From JAWSUT01 sp033549345 (GTDB lineage: Bacteria > Bacillota > Dethiobacteria > Dethiobacterales > Dethiobacteraceae): a stretch of DNA of 64,000 nucleotides. Shown here one piece after another: positions 1-9,694 of this stretch (positions are counted from its first letter, which is position 1; every line of letters starts with the position of its first letter). The stretch covers positions 1 to 64,000 of the forward strand of contig JAWSUT010000002.1 of NCBI GenBank assembly GCA_033549345.1, written 5' to 3'. A model generated the notes under the pieces. It was not told the origin of the DNA and ran no database searches. It was given only the letters and a program-made list of their open reading frames with translations. A program made the position numbers and the translations under genes.

Positions 1-318
1 CAAGAGTTCGGCCAGTTCTTCTATGGTATGCGTATTAAAACAAATGCCGGCAATGGCTGCTTCCCTGACCACATCCAGAACCCGGGCGTATGGAATGATG
101 AAGCATGGCAGAAGAGCATGGGATGTTTTGCAGCTCTTACAGTACATTCGGCGGATAGAAGAAGGACCGAACAGATAGGGCGTTTTGCGTGGATACGTAC
201 CCCAGTGCTGGTAGAATATTTGGCAAAGTGGGCAGAGACCGGACCAGAGATCAGCAGTGTTTTCATATGATTCAATTAGAGTATTGACTGACTCGCCTTT
301 TATGTTTATGCTAATCAT
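1..318 (-). CDS. DUF6431-like zinc-ribbon protein, partial (left edge)
   Basis: The reverse frame from ATG 318 is open to base 1, giving 106 codons of an incomplete gene. It encodes a CPLC knuckle, then about 30 residues on MYCKSCKTSHALLPCFIIPY. That is a CxxC...CxxC zinc ribbon followed by the HALLP-F-IPY signature I associate with DUF6431 proteins, some of which look like transposase or HTH N-termini. The end in view (TIEELAELL) looks like the start of a helix-turn-helix. An AAAGGAGG lies about 15 nt upstream of the ATG, a long spacing, so the start is uncertain. Two other open frames overlap here, but only this one has a coherent motif. The function is unknown. Confidence 0.6.
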   Translation of the reverse strand, partial: MISINIKGESVNTLIESYENTADLWSGLCPLCQIFYQHWGTYPRKTPYLFGPSSIRRMYCKSCKTSHALLPCFIIPYARVLDVVREAAIAGICFNTHTIEELAELL

Positions 319-440
319 GCGGGGAGGTGCAAGCCTCCTTTGTGGTGAAGGGCGAGGGTTTTTCTGCCAGGAAAAGGGGCCTCGTCCTTCTTTATTTTTG
401 CAATCTATTCTTCTTATTGATTTGAATACCTTTTAAGTCA

Positions 441-466
441 TCAAAAAAACGCCTTATTAGGCGTCA
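441..466 (-). terminator. Intrinsic terminator, minus strand
   Basis: On the minus strand ACGCC, a 6-nt loop and GGCGT are followed by a run of T. It lies downstream of the PIN remnant and probably once ended that gene. Confidence 0.65.
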
Positions 467-599
467 TTTCCGACAAATATACTTGGATTATAGGTTAGAT
501 TGGCTGACACATCAAGCTGGATTCAACACTAATACCAGGTTTTATTGCACCAGGCGTTATAATTAACAACACCGTGGAGGTGTACCGCATTAGAGGTGG

Positions 600-755
600 A
601 CAAGCTTTGTCCATTTCTTCATCAGTTGGTGAAACGGAGATAACGGGCCATACATTATTCTGTAACCACGTTTTGGCAACTGCAGTGCCAAGTTTCCTCA
701 AGAGAAGGGCATGGCATTCTGCGAGGATAAGGTTTGCGCCGTTATCATTGGCCAT
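600..755 (-). pseudogene. PIN-domain toxin remnant
   Basis: A minus-strand stretch encodes LILAECHALLLRKLG, then WLQNNVWPVI and TDEEMDKA. These match the middle of the intact PIN toxin at 33107-33505 almost residue for residue, and the DNA is also visibly similar. The N-terminal part carrying the first catalytic Asp and the C-terminal half with the other acidic residues are missing. The reading frame then runs into unrelated sequence. No antitoxin remains next to it. It is the core of a deleted VapC-like toxin and should be inactive. Confidence 0.8.
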
Positions 756-850
756 TAGGTGCTCACAGGATATATTGTAAAGAGTGTCGAAATACTGGAT
801 ACGTTAATACCTTTGAATGTACGGTGAGTATAGGGGGAGGCAGGAAGCAG

Positions 851-2614
851 ATGAGCAGGTTGCTGGAGGATATGCGGCGGTGTGTTGAACCACATATTGC
901 AGAGCGGGGCTTGGCTTATTATCACGAGGGGTTGGTAGAGAATGTACGGGTTGACGGTGCGTGGGCCGAGGCTTTGGTGCTGGGAAACTACGGAGACTAT
1001 GAGGTCCGGGTGCATCTGGAGAATGTTGCCTTTAGCGAGTGCGACTGCCCGTATGATGATTATTGCAAACACATTGCCGCTGTTTGTTACTATATTGACC
1101 GGGAAAGCGGGGTTGAGAATACGGGGCAGCCTGCCCCCGTTGTGGAAAAGACAGCAAACAGGCTCGGTTTTCTGGATGACCTGTCAAGGGATGCTCTGCT
1201 GGATATCGTTAAAACTGTGGCGGCGGATAACCCTTCTTTTTTGGAATCGCTCATTCTGGCGCTGCGGGCGCATAATAGCATGACGGAGATGGGGAACATT
1301 CGTACCCAGGGCCTTTATGTTTCAATTGAATACTTTGAAAAACGGATACCTGAAATACTGGGAGACTGTAAACGCTTGTTTGTTGAAGAAGACGATGAGT
1401 GGGACGAAGACTATTATGATGATGACGTGTGCGGCTGGGATTTTTCCGCCGGGGTGGCCAGGCTGCACAGGTTCGGGCAGGAACTGTTGGAGATGGTCAC
1501 GCCGGAGCATTATATTGCCGGTACGGTGGGGCTTTTGCTTTGTGTGCGGGGACTGGCTGTGTGGGAAGAGGAATACGGAGAGGTTGACGGTGAGATCCTG
1601 GACGGCTGTAGTGAGTTTGAAGGGTACTTAAGCGAAGCGTTTGAGCGTGTCGGGGAATTTATGGAGCATGATCCGCAGGCAAGGGTTTTCCTCGAAGAAC
1701 TGGCGGAGTGGATGGTTAAGCAGTGCAGTGAAATTGACGATTTGGCAGGCTGCTGTTGGCAGCTTGGCTATTGTGCCCCTGATGTGACGGGGTTGCGGCA
1801 CCTTGAGAGTACCATCAGGCGGCTCGATGCGGACTTTCTGCAGAGTGAGCGGCTTGATGAGTGCATACGGCGGCTATTGGTGTACTGGTGGGTATCTCTG
1901 TGCCTGGAGCTTGACAGAGAAGGGGAAGCCAGGGCGGCGGCAGGAGACAGCTTACATGAGGATTCGATAGCCAGGCTGTTTATCCGGTACTATGAAGGGA
2001 AAAAGCGCTGGGACGCGGCAAAGGAACTGCAGTATATTTTGCTGCAGGATCGTCCATGGGTTGATGATTACCGGGGGATGGTGGAACTGTGCAGGCAGTC
2101 AGGTGATCCGGACGGTGCGCGGAAATGGTTGGAGCAATGGTTTCTGGCGTATCCTGATTTGGATCTCTTCAGGGAGTATCTCAGCTTATATGGGAGAGAC
2201 GATGTGGCAGGACGGGTTGGAGACTGGCTGGAAAAGCTCAAAGCAAACAGACGGTACGAACTTGTTTTAGATATCCTGTTGCTACTTGATCAACCCGATG
2301 AAGCCTGGAGAACCTATCGGAAGTATCAGGCGTATCTGTCCGAGGGCAGCTCTACGGTGCTGAAACTGTTTCATCAGATGAAGGAGAGGGATCCGGCGGG
2401 CCTGATCCCGTACTACCGTGCTATTGTTATGGAGCATATCAGGCAGCGCAAGCGCAGTTCCTATGCACTGGCGGCCCGTTGGCTAAAGGAAATGCGGGAT
2501 GCATACATGCTCTTGGGGCAAAAAAGAGAATGGGCAGAGTTTTATGACGATCTTGTGAGTGAATACAAAAGGTTTCGTGCGTTGATGGACGAGATTGAGA
2601 AGGCGCTGTATTGA
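851..2614 (+). CDS. SWIM zinc-finger protein
   Basis: 587 residues from ATG 851, which follows a GGGGGAGG; a longer in-frame extension upstream has no ribosome site and runs into the PIN remnant. The SWIM signature is C64-x-C66-x5-C72-x-H74 (CDCPYDDYCKH). SWIM fingers bind nucleic acid or proteins. The rest is helical, with TPR-like repeats of the type AAKELQYILLQDRPWVDDY in the C-terminal half and an acidic patch near residue 180. No enzymatic domain is visible. It probably forms one transcription unit with the SEC-C/TPR gene 25 nt downstream. The biological role is not known, but such proteins are common in Bacillota accessory regions. Confidence 0.85.
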   Translation: MSRLLEDMRRCVEPHIAERGLAYYHEGLVENVRVDGAWAEALVLGNYGDYEVRVHLENVAFSECDCPYDDYCKHIAAVCYYIDRESGVENTGQPAPVVEKTANRLGFLDDLSRDALLDIVKTVAADNPSFLESLILALRAHNSMTEMGNIRTQGLYVSIEYFEKRIPEILGDCKRLFVEEDDEWDEDYYDDDVCGWDFSAGVARLHRFGQELLEMVTPEHYIAGTVGLLLCVRGLAVWEEEYGEVDGEILDGCSEFEGYLSEAFERVGEFMEHDPQARVFLEELAEWMVKQCSEIDDLAGCCWQLGYCAPDVTGLRHLESTIRRLDADFLQSERLDECIRRLLVYWWVSLCLELDREGEARAAAGDSLHEDSIARLFIRYYEGKKRWDAAKELQYILLQDRPWVDDYRGMVELCRQSGDPDGARKWLEQWFLAYPDLDLFREYLSLYGRDDVAGRVGDWLEKLKANRRYELVLDILLLLDQPDEAWRTYRKYQAYLSEGSSTVLKLFHQMKERDPAGLIPYYRAIVMEHIRQRKRSSYALAARWLKEMRDAYMLLGQKREWAEFYDDLVSEYKRFRALMDEIEKALY

Positions 2615-2639
2615 AAAATAATAGCAAAGGAACGGGAAA

Positions 2640-3830
2640 ATGAGAGAGTGTGAACATGAAGCAGTGCAAGCTTTGCCCGAAGTTGTGAAATTGTATCTAA
2701 AGCATGGTCAGGAAGCGTTGGCAAAAGAGGAAACCGATGTTGCTATTGAACTGTTTGAGAAGGTGCTAAAGGTACACCCCAACCTTTCCTTTGTCAGTTG
2801 CCTATTGGGTGATGCGTATTTAATTAAAGGCTACAGCGGCAAGGCAGTTCGTATCTTCAAAAAGCTGGTCAGCCGGGAACCAGACAATGCTCACTTGCTG
2901 GGCAGGCTTGCCCATGCATACAACAAGCGCGGCTGGTATAACAAAGCGGCTACGTATTTTAGCCAGGCATTGGCACTTGATAAAGGGGACCTGAGTTTGT
3001 GGCTGGGGTTGGTGGGATGTCTTGCCGATGCCGGCGATTATGCCACTGCCAGGACAGTGGCGGTTTCAGGAGTAGAGGCCGGCAGCAAAACGGGGCTGGA
3101 TCTGTATCCCCTGTATGCGTTTCTGGTCGCATCGGATATACCCTACGAACGGGTAAACGAGCAGGAAAAGCATCTTCCGGCGATGAAAGAGTGGGCTCTG
3201 CAAAATGAGGCAGAGATCGAACGGGTGGCGCGTTTTTTCGCCTCTCTTGCGGCAAAGATACAAAAGAAGGGGTGGTACCTGGAAGCGGCAGACCTGCTTA
3301 CTGCGGCATGCGAACTGCTACCGGATGACCAGGCGCTCTGCCAAAACCGGGATAAGTTTCTGGGGAAAAACAGGGTCAATCTGCTGCTGGACAAACTGGA
3401 GAGCGATCCGGCTGTCAGTGACCATCTTGTGGAAATGCTTAGATTTGAACAGGAGATGTGCGGCAAAGTTGATTGTCCTGACTGTGGTGTAACGCAGTTC
3501 ATTTTTGAACTGGACATTATCGCGGAACTGGATCCTTTCAGAAGAGAAATTGCCCATATAAAGAGTTGCTTTCCCGAACTGTACGCCCTGAAAAAGAGTT
3601 TTTTTGACAGCGTGTTAGATCGGAAGAAAGAACAAAACCTTCATGAGACGTATCAGAAGAAGTTTAAAAAGTACAGCAGCCTTTATCCGGAGCGGTTTAG
3701 CTTTGACGATGGTGATGATTGGGACGAGCCGGTTCAGGAAACCTTTGTGCGTTCCGAACCGAAAATTGGCCGTAATGAGCCCTGCCCCTGTGGCAGCGGG
3801 AAAAAATACAAGAAATGTTGCGGGAAGTAA
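2640..3830 (+). CDS. TPR and SEC-C motif protein
   Basis: 396 residues. The N-terminal 130 or so form at least three tetratricopeptide repeats (for example AIELFEKVLKVHPNLSF and KAATYFSQALALDKGD). The C-terminus is a SEC-C zinc motif, IGRNEPCPCGSGKKYKKCC, like the SecA C-terminal tail. In SecA this tail binds zinc, SecB and ribosomes; in stand-alone proteins its partner is usually unknown. The start ATG 2640 has a weak AAAGGAAC site, and the gene follows the SWIM gene by 25 nt. The same tail ends two other proteins in this window (21831 and 31877). Confidence 0.88.
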   Translation: MRECEHEAVQALPEVVKLYLKHGQEALAKEETDVAIELFEKVLKVHPNLSFVSCLLGDAYLIKGYSGKAVRIFKKLVSREPDNAHLLGRLAHAYNKRGWYNKAATYFSQALALDKGDLSLWLGLVGCLADAGDYATARTVAVSGVEAGSKTGLDLYPLYAFLVASDIPYERVNEQEKHLPAMKEWALQNEAEIERVARFFASLAAKIQKKGWYLEAADLLTAACELLPDDQALCQNRDKFLGKNRVNLLLDKLESDPAVSDHLVEMLRFEQEMCGKVDCPDCGVTQFIFELDIIAELDPFRREIAHIKSCFPELYALKKSFFDSVLDRKKEQNLHETYQKKFKKYSSLYPERFSFDDGDDWDEPVQETFVRSEPKIGRNEPCPCGSGKKYKKCCGK

Positions 3831-3886
3831 CTTGCGCATTAAGACGGCGGGCCGGTTAAGTATGCTGCTTCTAAGGGGGGGTGCAG

Positions 3887-4231
3887 ATGTCTATACCAAG
3901 GCACAAGCGGATGAAAAGAAGAAGCAGGTTGCAGGCTGCTTTGCATTGGATACCGAAGTATCCCGGAAAGAATCTGGTCAGGGGCTATGCCCGGCACTTT
4001 GGTGTGAATTTACCATGTGCCATCATTGAGCTAGAAATGTTGGGCCATAAAATCAAACAGAGTTATAAAGATAATATTTATGCACACGAAGAAGCTAAGC
4101 AGAAGCGTACTTTGGCAAGGAAGCAAAGGCAGGCAGAGAGCCAGGGGATCTATGAAGAATTTTTGGCACCGTACACCGGGTATTCTGATTTTGAGTCCTT
4201 AGATCTTGAAGACGATGAGGTTCCCTTTTAG
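3887..4231 (+). CDS. Small conserved basic protein, unknown function
   Basis: 114 residues from ATG 3887, preceded by a G-rich site (AAGGGGGG); an in-frame GTG at 3881 is too close to it. The first 40 residues are very basic (RHKRMKRRSRLQAAL). The middle reads GYARHFGVNLPCAIIELEMLG, like a helix-turn-helix or recognition segment, and the tail is acidic (DFESLDLEDDEVPF). It resembles short hypothetical proteins of Bacillota that I cannot name. A terminator follows, so it is separate from the Wadjet operon. Confidence 0.7.
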   Translation: MSIPRHKRMKRRSRLQAALHWIPKYPGKNLVRGYARHFGVNLPCAIIELEMLGHKIKQSYKDNIYAHEEAKQKRTLARKQRQAESQGIYEEFLAPYTGYSDFESLDLEDDEVPF

Positions 4232-4255
4232 CGATCATGGACATTGTAAGGCTCT

Positions 4256-4284
4256 AAGCCCTGGCAACAGGGTTTTTCTTTTTT
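4256..4284 (+). terminator. Intrinsic terminator
   Basis: CCCTG, GCAA loop, CAGGG, then TTTTTCTTTTTT. It separates the 3887 gene from the Wadjet operon. Confidence 0.8.
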
Positions 4285-4348
4285 ATAGAGGGGAAAGTGT
4301 GAAAGTTGTAGAATACAGGGGGAAAATGAATTGTTAAGGTGAAAAATT

Positions 4349-5779
4349 ATGAGTGATGCGCAAGAGAACCTGTTTAACCACATACCCGGGAATTTGTTTT
4401 CCGTACTGGCCGGCCCGTTAAAAGAAGTGCATGCGGGCCTTTTAATGATTATTTACGGGCAGTACAGGAAAACCATCTATACTCTCAATAAGGATATGGT
4501 GATTGACTTGTTGTGCGAGTATCTGGAGTCCCTGGATGAGGGGGCTTTGCTGGATTTGGAAGAAGATGAGGAGTACCGGGAGCTCTCAAGGAGTGTGAGG
4601 GAGCGGGCCAATCATATGCTGCGGAAACTGACGGAGGCCGGCTGGCTGGTCCAGGAACAGTACTATGATTATTCCTTTAAGATCACGATACCGGATTATG
4701 CGTTGGCTCTGTTGGAGGTTTTTCATAAAACGTGCAGCGGATACCGGATGGAATTTAAGGGCCGTGTGCTGAGTATTTATCAGAACCTGACAGGGGAAGA
4801 CGGGTTGTCATATGTTGCGCTGCACCAGTCGGCAGAGGATACCCAAGAGTTAATTGATGGATTAAAGCGGTTAAACCACAGTATCAAGCGGTATACGGAA
4901 AAGCTGATGGACGCTACGGATGCCCGGAGTATCCTGGCTCAGATTTTTGATGAATATCATAACAAGATTTTGGGTGAGCAGTATTTTCGGTTAAAAACAT
5001 CGGAGCATGTGTCCAAATACAGGACAAGGATTCTGGCAAAGGTGAGAGAGTGGCAGTCCAACCGGACAGAAATCATGCATCAGGCAAAAATCATGGTGAC
5101 GGAAAAGCAGACGGAGAATCCTGTACTGGGAGAGAATCAGATTTACGATTGGCTGGGCTTTATCGAGAGTTCTTTTCTGCAGATGGATGAAATCCTGGAG
5201 GAGATCGACAGGCGCAATGCCCAGTATGCCCGGGCTGCTGTGGAGCGTTTGCGCTTTCAGCTGCAGCAGGGTAAAGGGATGGAACAAAAGCTGGCGGTTA
5301 TTTTAAGCTACCTGGCAAGGAAAGTACAGGTACTGGGGGAAAAAGGGGAAGCACCGGCTGAGGTTATTGGGAGTATCGGGCTCTTTCCGCAAAGGGTGAT
5401 TGATGAAAACAGTGCCAAATTGCCGCCCAGAAAAAGCAGTCCCCATACACCGCGTGTCCAGGAAACCCGGGAGGTGGATGCGGGTACAAGGGAGCGAAAG
5501 CTGGCGAAGTTTCGCAGCAGGGTAAAAGAAGAAATCACTGTGCAGCAGATTAACGACTATGTTCATGAGATGATGCGGGAAGGTCAGTCTTTGCCTTTGG
5601 CCAAGCTGCCTTTGCAGACGCGTGAAGAGTGGGTAAAGCTGATTTATATTATTTTATACAGCAATTCCAAGCGGGCCGATTATCTGCTGACAGGGCCCAA
5701 GCGGGCACATGTGGCTCTTGAAGAGGGAGATATAGAAGTGCCGGGACTGGTTGTCAAAAGGAAGGAGGGGAGCCGTTGA
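4349..5779 (+). CDS. jetA: Wadjet anti-plasmid protein JetA (DUF5716 type)
   Basis: 476 residues. The N-terminus (NLFNHIPGNLFSVLAGPLKE, then a winged-helix-like region) and position as the first of four overlapping genes identify it as the JetA (DUF5716) kleisin-like subunit of a Wadjet complex. In Wadjet, JetABC is an SMC-like loop extruder and JetD is a nuclease, and together they cleave closed circular plasmids. The DUF5716 JetA with a small JetB is the arrangement I associate with type III; the type is inferred. The weak site TAAGGTG precedes ATG 4349. The stop overlaps the start of jetB. Confidence 0.88.
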   Translation: MSDAQENLFNHIPGNLFSVLAGPLKEVHAGLLMIIYGQYRKTIYTLNKDMVIDLLCEYLESLDEGALLDLEEDEEYRELSRSVRERANHMLRKLTEAGWLVQEQYYDYSFKITIPDYALALLEVFHKTCSGYRMEFKGRVLSIYQNLTGEDGLSYVALHQSAEDTQELIDGLKRLNHSIKRYTEKLMDATDARSILAQIFDEYHNKILGEQYFRLKTSEHVSKYRTRILAKVREWQSNRTEIMHQAKIMVTEKQTENPVLGENQIYDWLGFIESSFLQMDEILEEIDRRNAQYARAAVERLRFQLQQGKGMEQKLAVILSYLARKVQVLGEKGEAPAEVIGSIGLFPQRVIDENSAKLPPRKSSPHTPRVQETREVDAGTRERKLAKFRSRVKEEITVQQINDYVHEMMREGQSLPLAKLPLQTREEWVKLIYIILYSNSKRADYLLTGPKRAHVALEEGDIEVPGLVVKRKEGSR

Positions 5780-6417
5780 ACTGGTATGAAAGTTACGAGG
5801 AAATGACAGATAAAGACCGGGAAGTGTTTCAGGAGACGGTCAACCTTCTTTTGAGGAAAACGTTTTTGGTCTATGAGCGGGAGGAGGACCGGGCAGCATA
5901 CCGGTTTGTGGAGAAACACCTGTCGGTGATCCAGGGCTATTTGAATCTGGCACGGTGGGATCTGTATCATCACAAGCGGCTGTCGTTGTTCCAGCTCTAT
6001 AACAGGGAAGAGAAAAACCGGCGTAATTTTAGTTTGCAGGAGACGATTTTTTTGTTTATTCTCCGGCTGCTCTATGATGAGAAGCAGCGGCAGCTGCGGA
6101 TTACGCAAAACGTACTGGTTACAGGGCAGGAAATCCAGGAGAAATATCTGGCGTTAAAGATAAGAAACCGGTTGCCTTCCCGGGAAGATATGCAGCGGGT
6201 TTTGAAACTCTTTAGCCGGTATTCTTTGCTTGATTTAAAAAAAGGTGTCTGGAATGAGCCGGATGGTGTGTTTGTACTTTATCCTTCGATTCTTGCTGTA
6301 CTTGAATCGGAAGCTCTGGAGAAACTGGCCGAGTGGCTGCTGGATGATTCGGCATTCATCGGTTTAGAGGAAGGCGGTGATGATGATGAGAGCTTTGACG
6401 CGGATGAAGCTGATTAA
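5776..6417 (+). CDS. jetB: Wadjet protein JetB
   Basis: 213 residues. It starts at TTG 5776, whose last two bases lie in the jetA stop (TTGA overlap), after the strong site AAGGAGGGG. It is all-helical with basic and acidic stretches and corresponds in size and position to the small KITE-like winged-helix subunit that bridges the kleisin and the SMC heads. I recognise it by operon position rather than by a strong motif; it may belong to DUF6063 or DUF4194. The acidic tail EEGGDDDESFDADEAD overlaps the start of jetC in another frame, so the two are translationally coupled. Confidence 0.82.
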   Translation: MNWYESYEEMTDKDREVFQETVNLLLRKTFLVYEREEDRAAYRFVEKHLSVIQGYLNLARWDLYHHKRLSLFQLYNREEKNRRNFSLQETIFLFILRLLYDEKQRQLRITQNVLVTGQEIQEKYLALKIRNRLPSREDMQRVLKLFSRYSLLDLKKGVWNEPDGVFVLYPSILAVLESEALEKLAEWLLDDSAFIGLEEGGDDDESFDADEAD

Positions 6418-9400
6418 CTGGCACTATTTCCAGAATGAGACCATCGACTTTCACGGCAGCACCCTCATCACCGGCGACAACGGGGCAGGCAAGTCCACAC
6501 TGATTGATGCGCTGCAGGTTGTGATTATCGCCAACCTGAAGCGCATCCGTTTTAATTCGTCTGCGTTTGAAGAAAAAACCACACGGGACCTAAAAAGTTA
6601 CCTGCGGGGTAAGACCGGGACGGAGGGCGGCCAGCATTTTCTGCGAAATGAGGATTTCTCAAGCTATCTTGTGCTGGAAATTAACCACACCAAGACGGGG
6701 AAACGTTACCAGATTGGCGTGGCCTTTGACTATTCCGCCGGCAGAGGAGAGGAAGAACACACTTTCTTTCGCATCGATGAGCAGGAAATCAGTGACGATT
6801 TGTATTTTACCGAACCGGGGTTAACACGAAACCGCCAGGAGTTTTTCCATTTCCTTAAGACCCGGGGCATTAAACACCGCCAGTACAGAAACGATGTGGG
6901 CGGTTATCTCCATGACCTGCGGCAGCTTTTTGGCAGTGTAAAAGAATCCTTTTTTCCGCTCTTTCAAAAAGGCATTTCTTTCTCGCCAATCACAGACCTG
7001 AGGAGTTTTGTGTACGGCTATATCCTCGAAGAGCGCCATGTGGATGTCAACACCATGCGGGACTACTTTGAGAAGTTCCGCCAGGTGGAGCAAATGATTG
7101 CCGACACCGAAGTGGAAATTGCCGCGTTGGAAAAGATTGCACAAGATTACGCAGAGATTGAGAAAGTACGGGACCAGCAGAAGATCAGCCGCTATATGTA
7201 TCTGCGGGCGCAGCTGGAAGAAAAAAGACAGGAAGCGGCCCGGTTTGAAGAGAAGCGTGCAAGCGAAGAAAAAGCCCTTGCACGTTTACAGGCACAACTG
7301 GAAGCAGGGCAGAGCCAAAAGCTTGACCTGGAAAAAGAAAAAGAAGACCTGGATGAGGCGATTGCAGAGAACCAGGTAACCGTCCGGGAAAAAATGCTGG
7401 AAGCAGACATGAAGGTCTTGGATGAAAAACTCAGTGAGCTGAAAGCCATCCGGGAAAACCTGCTGAATATGATCCGGGTGGAAGTGAGAGAACATCATGA
7501 CCTGGATGAAGTGCTTCGTTTAGTGGATGCGCCTTTTGCTCTTTCGGCCAGGCTCAGAGAAGGCCTTGCTTCGTGGCAGCAGGTGTGTGACGACAATGTT
7601 GCATCTTTCCCTGAAGCTGACGTGGACATGGCGGCTGCCTGGGGAGAGGCCATGGGTTGGCTGACGTTGGAGCGGGAAAAATGGCGCCGGGACAGGGAGC
7701 AGCTGGAGCAGGAAGAAACTGCGGTTCGGGAGACCATCAGGGAGCTGGAAAAGAATCAGATCCTGCGCAGCGATTCACCGACGATGAAGTTAAAAAGAAT
7801 TCTGGAAGAGCATCTTACCGGTACTGATGGCCCTGTCCCTGTCCATATTTTTTGTGAAGCGGTGGAAATCCGGGATAAACGGTGGCAAAATGCTATCGAA
7901 GGTTATCTGCACACGCAGAAGTTTGACCTGTTGGTACCACCGGGTTATTTTGATGAAGCGCTTGCTCTTTATGAACGGCATAAGTTTTCTCATAGAATTG
8001 AGAATGTGGGTTTGGTCAACACGGAAAAATTAATGGCCAGGGCGCGTAAGCCGCTGGCAAACAGCCTGGCCGAAGAAGTGACGGCCGGGCAGGATTATAT
8101 TACAGCTTATGCCGACTGGCTTTTAGGCGGGATCATTAAATGCGGCTCGGAAAAAGAGCTGAAGCTGCATGCGCGCTCCATTACGCCGACCTGTATGCTC
8201 TATCAAAACCATACGGCCCGCCAGATACCGGCAAAGCGCTATGAAGTCCCCTATATCGGCAAAGACGCCATTACCTTTCAGCTTGAACGCGCCAGAAAAG
8301 AGCTGGAGGCTTGCCGGGATAAACTTCAGTCTCTGACGGCAAAACTTGCTGCCTGCGAGGGAATTGATAATCTGTCCAAAGACAAAAGCGACCGTTATGC
8401 CGGCTGGCAAAAAGATTATAAACAGCTGCAAAATGAAGAGGCCTGGCGGGAGCAGCTTGTTTTGTTGCAGCGTGAACACATGCTGCTGGACCGCAGTGAG
8501 TTAAACAAACTGTTGCAAAAGAAGCAGGGATTAAAAGAGAAGCTCTCTGCGCTGGATAAGCAAATTCTTCAAGTTGCCGGCGATATCCGGGCAGCAGACG
8601 TTAGCTTAAAGCAGCTAACGGCCGATTTGGCACTGGCGGCAGAGGACATCACAGCGGCGGAAGGCGAGTATGACGCACATGTCGGTTCCTTGCCGGTGGA
8701 TATGTCTGAGCAAGGAGCTAAGAAATGGAGCAAAGAAACAGAGAAGAAAACACCCGTTACACTAAAAAACAATTATGCATTGAGCATGACAAGGCTTGCC
8801 ACTCAAATTGAGAACATGATGCGGGAATTAATCAGAATCAGAACGAACTTCGTCCACGAATTCAATTTTTCCGGTGATTCCGGCGCTGCCGATAACGAAG
8901 ACTTTGCAAAGCGACTGAGACTCTTAAAAGAGAGCCACCTGCAGGATTATAAGGAGAAAGCGGGCGAAGCTAAAGAGCAGGCGGAAAAAGCATTCCAGGA
9001 ACATTTTATTGCCAAGCTGCGGGAATCCATTGAACTGGCCCGGGAGGAAATCAATGAATTAAACCGGGCGCTAAAAGATCTGAAATTCGGCAGCGACTCT
9101 TACCGTTTCAGCCTGACGCCGAAAAATGAAACAAAGCACTATTACAATATGGTTATGGACTCCCAGATCTCAACCGGTGCTTCCCTCTTTAATAATGTGT
9201 TTATGGAAGAGCACGGGGAGGCCATCGCATCATTTTTCCGGGAACTATCACGCCAGGACGAGGAATTCCAGAAAAAAATGCAGCTCCTGACAGATTACCG
9301 GACCTACCTGGACTTTGAAATCATCATTACCGATGAATTAGGCAACAAAAGTTATTTCTCCCGCGTCGCCCGGGATAAATCCGGCGGCGAGACCCAGGTT

Positions 9401-9694
9401 CCCTTTTATGTGGCGATTCTGGCATCGTTCTACCAGGCATACCAGATGTATCGCAACCACGATACCCTGCGCCTTGTTGTGTTTGATGAAGCATTTAACC
9501 GGATGGATGCCGACCGCATTGAAGAAGCGGTGCGCTTTATTAACACACTGGGTTTCCAGGCGCTGATTGTAGCGCCCACAGGCAAGATTCAGCTGATCGT
9601 TCCCCACGTTAACACCAACCTGATTATTATGAAAGACGGATTCGACAGTTACGTCGAGCGGGTCAGCCGCAAGGAGATTGAAGCATGGAACTGA
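6377..9694 (+). CDS. jetC: Wadjet SMC-like ATPase JetC
   Basis: About 1105 residues, with the usual SMC split ATPase. The Walker A motif is GDNGAGKST at residues 33-41. Long coiled coils follow (about 220-330 and 640-760), with a globular hinge near 470-600. The signature SGGET is at about 1002-1006 and the Walker B VVFDEA has D1037/E1038. It is the MukB/JetC-type motor of Wadjet. The start is one of four consecutive codons (GTG 6377 then three ATGs) inside the jetB 3' end after GAGGAAGG. All key motifs are intact, so the ATPase should be active. Confidence 0.92.
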   Translation: MMMMRALTRMKLINWHYFQNETIDFHGSTLITGDNGAGKSTLIDALQVVIIANLKRIRFNSSAFEEKTTRDLKSYLRGKTGTEGGQHFLRNEDFSSYLVLEINHTKTGKRYQIGVAFDYSAGRGEEEHTFFRIDEQEISDDLYFTEPGLTRNRQEFFHFLKTRGIKHRQYRNDVGGYLHDLRQLFGSVKESFFPLFQKGISFSPITDLRSFVYGYILEERHVDVNTMRDYFEKFRQVEQMIADTEVEIAALEKIAQDYAEIEKVRDQQKISRYMYLRAQLEEKRQEAARFEEKRASEEKALARLQAQLEAGQSQKLDLEKEKEDLDEAIAENQVTVREKMLEADMKVLDEKLSELKAIRENLLNMIRVEVREHHDLDEVLRLVDAPFALSARLREGLASWQQVCDDNVASFPEADVDMAAAWGEAMGWLTLEREKWRRDREQLEQEETAVRETIRELEKNQILRSDSPTMKLKRILEEHLTGTDGPVPVHIFCEAVEIRDKRWQNAIEGYLHTQKFDLLVPPGYFDEALALYERHKFSHRIENVGLVNTEKLMARARKPLANSLAEEVTAGQDYITAYADWLLGGIIKCGSEKELKLHARSITPTCMLYQNHTARQIPAKRYEVPYIGKDAITFQLERARKELEACRDKLQSLTAKLAACEGIDNLSKDKSDRYAGWQKDYKQLQNEEAWREQLVLLQREHMLLDRSELNKLLQKKQGLKEKLSALDKQILQVAGDIRAADVSLKQLTADLALAAEDITAAEGEYDAHVGSLPVDMSEQGAKKWSKETEKKTPVTLKNNYALSMTRLATQIENMMRELIRIRTNFVHEFNFSGDSGAADNEDFAKRLRLLKESHLQDYKEKAGEAKEQAEKAFQEHFIAKLRESIELAREEINELNRALKDLKFGSDSYRFSLTPKNETKHYYNMVMDSQISTGASLFNNVFMEEHGEAIASFFRELSRQDEEFQKKMQLLTDYRTYLDFEIIITDELGNKSYFSRVARDKSGGETQVPFYVAILASFYQAYQMYRNHDTLRLVVFDEAFNRMDADRIEEAVRFINTLGFQALIVAPTGKIQLIVPHVNTNLIIMKDGFDSYVERVSRKEIEAWN

